Assembly (NCBI GenBank): GCA_902538525.1
Contig: CACBFA010000008.1
Coordinates: 1 to 33,003, forward strand
From: an uncultured Pelagibacteraceae bacterium
GTDB lineage: Bacteria > Pseudomonadota > Alphaproteobacteria > Pelagibacterales > Pelagibacteraceae
Direction of reading: 5' to 3'
Length of the DNA stretch: 33,003 nucleotides
In this document: piece after piece, positions 31,041 through 33,003 of the stretch
Numbering within the stretch: position 1 is the stretch's first letter
How the letters are laid out: each line of letters begins with the position of its first letter
Program-made: the position numbers and the translations under genes
The notes under the pieces: generated by a model
Told to the model about the DNA's origin: nothing
The model's input: only the letters and a program-made list of their open reading frames with translations
Database searches by the model: none

Positions 31041-31076
31041 AACCCCTATTTATTCTCTATAAGTAGGGGTTTTTTT
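31041..31076 (+). terminator. Intrinsic terminator-like hairpin between dctP and dctQ, operon 2
   Basis: AACCCCTA (31041-31048) pairs with TAGGGGTT (31064-31071) and runs into seven T, ending at the base before the dctQ ATG. The 3' arm AGGGG is also the only ribosome-binding site of dctQ. It should attenuate transcription after dctP and hide the dctQ site when folded. Confidence 0.75.
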
Positions 31077-31571
31077 ATGAAAGAAAAATACTTAAAATTC
31101 TGTGATTATGTTGCAAGAGCTTGTGGAGCTTTTGCTGTATTAGCTTTACTTTTATCAATTCTTGTAATCGTAGAATTAGTTTTTGAAAGATACTTTTTTC
31201 AAAGAGCAATAACGTGGCAAACAGAGCTTGTTACAATGCTTTTAGTTGCTTCAACATTTATAGGAAGTGCATATGTTTTAAGTGAAAAAGCTCATGTAAG
31301 TATGGAGTGGATTTACGATTTTTTATCAAAGAAAAATATTTTAAGACTTAAAATATTTACATCATTAGTCAGTTTATTATTTTTCTTAATTTTATTCTAT
31401 TTTGGTTTTTTAATGGTTGAGGAAGCGTTTACTAAAAATTATTCAACAGGAACAGTTTGGGACCCTCCATTGTGGGTACCATATTCTTCTATGATGATAG
31501 GTGCTGCATTAATGATTTTACAATATATAGCAGAGATTATTAAACTTACAGACGAAAGGGATGCTAGCTAA
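31077..31571 (+). CDS. dctQ: TRAP transporter small permease (DctQ family), operon 2
   Basis: A 164-aa protein with four hydrophobic helices and the DctQ marks IVELVFERYFF, TWQTELVTMLLVASTFIGSAYVL and KAHVSMEW. Its ATG directly follows the T-run of the upstream hairpin. The stop overlaps the dctM start by one base (TAATG). Normal size. Confidence 0.88.
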   Translation: MKEKYLKFCDYVARACGAFAVLALLLSILVIVELVFERYFFQRAITWQTELVTMLLVASTFIGSAYVLSEKAHVSMEWIYDFLSKKNILRLKIFTSLVSLLFFLILFYFGFLMVEEAFTKNYSTGTVWDPPLWVPYSSMMIGAALMILQYIAEIIKLTDERDAS

Positions 31572-32902
31572 TGGATCCATTAATAATTGCAATAATCGTT
31601 GCCGTTTTTACTTTGATAGTTTTATTTTCGGGAATACCAATTGCTTTTGGTTTAAGCTTTGTATCAATAGCTCTTTTAGTTGCTTTCGAAGGTTTCCAAA
31701 TGTTAGATGTCTTTGCTGAAACTTTTTATGCAGGATTGAATTCGTTTGTTCTTCTTTCAATACCAATGTTTATTTTAATGGGAATGGCAGTTGCTAATTC
31801 TCCAGCAGGAAAAGATTTATATACAGGATTAGACAGATGGTTATGGAGAGTACCTGGAGGACTAGTTATCTCTAATATAGGAGCTTGTTCAATTTTTGCT
31901 GCACTTAGTGGATCAAGTCCTGCAACCTGTGCTGCAATTGGTACCATGGGAATTCCTGAAATGAGAAAAAGAGGATACTCAGACCAAATTGCAACAGGCA
32001 CTATAGCAGCGGGCGGAACATTAGGAGTATTAATTCCTCCAAGTATTGTTTTAATTGTTTATGGAATTGCAACTGGAACATCTATTGGAAGATTATTTTT
32101 AAGCGGGTTGATACCTGGATTTATGCTTGCAGGTATGTTTGCTATCTGGGCACTGATACATAGTTACTTTATAGATAAAGATTCAGCTAAAGCTTTAAAA
32201 AATAGAACACCTCCAACTTTCAAAGAAAAAATTGAAGTTTTACCAAGAATACTTCCTTTCTTAGCAATCATTGCTGGTGTCTTATATGTTTTATATGGTG
32301 GTGTTGCTACTCCATCAGAAGCTTCAGGAGTCGGAGCTTTTTTAGTTTTTGTTTTGATTGCAGTTGTATACAAAATTTACCAACCAAAAAAAATATGGAA
32401 TATTGTTAAGGTTTCCATGAAAGAAAGTGTGATGATAATGTTTATAATCGCAGCTTCTTATCTTTTTGCATTTACATTGTCACAACTTTACGTAACTCAA
32501 TCATTAGCCCAAAGCATGGTAGAGATGAGCTCTAATAAATGGGTGGTATTTATTTTAATAAATATATTTCTGTTGATTGCAGGTTTCTTTTTACCTCCTG
32601 TTGCCGTGATTGTTATGACTTCAGCAATATTATTGCCAGTTATAACTCAACTGGGATTTGATCCATACTGGTTTGCAATTGTATTTACAATTAATATGGA
32701 AATTGGTCTCATTACTCCACCCGTTGGATTAAACCTATATATAATCAAAGGCATAACACCAGATGTTAGTCTTTCAGAAATTTTAAAAGGATCTATACCA
32801 TTTATGATAATTATGGCTTTAGCTATACTTATTTTATGCATTTTTCCTGAGATTGTAACTTGGCTACCTGACAAAATAATGGGTAAAAGTTTAGGTTTTT
32901 AA
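31571..32902 (+). CDS. dctM: TRAP transporter large permease (DctM family), operon 2
   Basis: A 443-aa, about 12-helix protein. Family segments: FVLLSIPMFILMGMAVANS (54-72), FAALSGSSPATCAAIGTMGIPEMRKRGY, GTLGVLIPPSIVLIVYGI, and near the end NMEIGLITPPVGLNLY. Complete and typical. Coupled to dctQ by a one-base overlap. A short frame starts 16 nt after its stop and continues past the window end. Confidence 0.92.
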   Translation: MDPLIIAIIVAVFTLIVLFSGIPIAFGLSFVSIALLVAFEGFQMLDVFAETFYAGLNSFVLLSIPMFILMGMAVANSPAGKDLYTGLDRWLWRVPGGLVISNIGACSIFAALSGSSPATCAAIGTMGIPEMRKRGYSDQIATGTIAAGGTLGVLIPPSIVLIVYGIATGTSIGRLFLSGLIPGFMLAGMFAIWALIHSYFIDKDSAKALKNRTPPTFKEKIEVLPRILPFLAIIAGVLYVLYGGVATPSEASGVGAFLVFVLIAVVYKIYQPKKIWNIVKVSMKESVMIMFIIAASYLFAFTLSQLYVTQSLAQSMVEMSSNKWVVFILINIFLLIAGFFLPPVAVIVMTSAILLPVITQLGFDPYWFAIVFTINMEIGLITPPVGLNLYIIKGITPDVSLSEILKGSIPFMIIMALAILILCIFPEIVTWLPDKIMGKSLGF

Positions 32903-32917
32903 TATATAAAAAACACC

Positions 32918-33003
32918 ATGTTAAATATAAAAAGAATATTTGAGACAATTGCTGATGCTGGTCAAAAAATTTTAGAGAAAAAATCATTAAAAAAATTCTC
33001 TAA
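32918..33003 (+). CDS. 5' end of a gene cut by the window (possibly malonyl-CoA decarboxylase)
   Basis: From ATG 32918 the frame is open to the last base, giving 28 residues (MLNIKRIFETIADAGQKILE, then Lys-rich). It starts 16 nt after dctM, so is likely in the TRAP operon. The opening helix weakly resembles the N-terminus of bacterial malonyl-CoA decarboxylases, which would suggest malonate as the TRAP ligand, but 28 residues are too few to be sure. Confidence 0.5.
   Translation, partial: MLNIKRIFETIADAGQKILEKKSLKKFS

Overview
The window looks like a piece of chromosome from a SAR11-type (Pelagibacterales) marine alphaproteobacterium. This is inferred from very high A+T (roughly 70% by eye), Lys/Asn/Ile-rich proteins, tight packing with 4-nt or zero-length gene junctions, two TRAP uptake operons, and a set of small-molecule catabolic genes (BKACE, CaiB/BaiF CoA-transferases, DAO oxidase, serine-glyoxylate aminotransferase). 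No rRNA, tRNA, CRISPR array, transposase or integrase was seen. I ran no searches; family names rest on motifs read directly from the translations.

Layout. 1-4130: metabolic genes, namely the 3' end of an MhpA-like flavin monooxygenase, a BKACE enzyme on the minus strand, and an overlapping plus-strand trio of DAO oxidase, 68-aa membrane protein and class I aminotransferase that ends in a strong terminator. 4131-4478: the only long gene-free stretch, with several hairpins including a 17-bp inverted repeat. 4479-6278: a 63-aa basic protein, a divergent photolyase/cryptochrome, and a 45-aa minus-strand micro-gene. 6390-14414: the accessory-looking core. It holds an 863-aa protein joining two cyclic-nucleotide-binding-like domains, a PlsC-type acyltransferase and an SGNH hydrolase; a DUF4174-like protein; four tandem type IV pilin-like genes that share an identical 30-residue N-terminus; a small membrane gene; a secreted FG-GAP/UnbV beta-propeller protein; a 47-aa membrane protein; a ten-cysteine secreted protein; and an 89-aa orphan of unlike codon use.

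14502-19291 is a five-gene operon: TRAP transporter (DctP, DctQ, DctM), an enoyl-CoA hydratase-like protein and a CaiB/BaiF CoA-transferase. It reads as uptake, CoA activation and processing of an unknown organic acid. Facing it on the minus strand (19288-23363) are an enolase-superfamily dehydratase/racemase and a 967-aa FAD/Fe-S D-2-hydroxyacid dehydrogenase. Then come serine-glyoxylate aminotransferase, a secreted protein, a PNPOx-like flavoprotein with a beta-hydroxyacid dehydrogenase, an MFS carrier, rpoZ with a long acidic tail, a second CaiB/BaiF protein, and a second TRAP operon (30016-32902) running into a gene cut by the window end.

Most notable: (i) the four-domain cNMP/acyltransferase/SGNH fusion; (ii) the pilin array, where 30 N-terminal codons differ only synonymously while the rest has diverged; (iii) two +1 homopolymer frameshifts about 340 nt apart, in the fourth pilin and in the gene after it; (iv) in both TRAP operons a strong hairpin between dctP and dctQ whose 3' arm carries the purine-rich ribosome-binding site of dctQ; (v) a photolyase lacking the usual FAD-proximal tryptophan and an enoyl-CoA hydratase homologue lacking one of its two catalytic glutamates.
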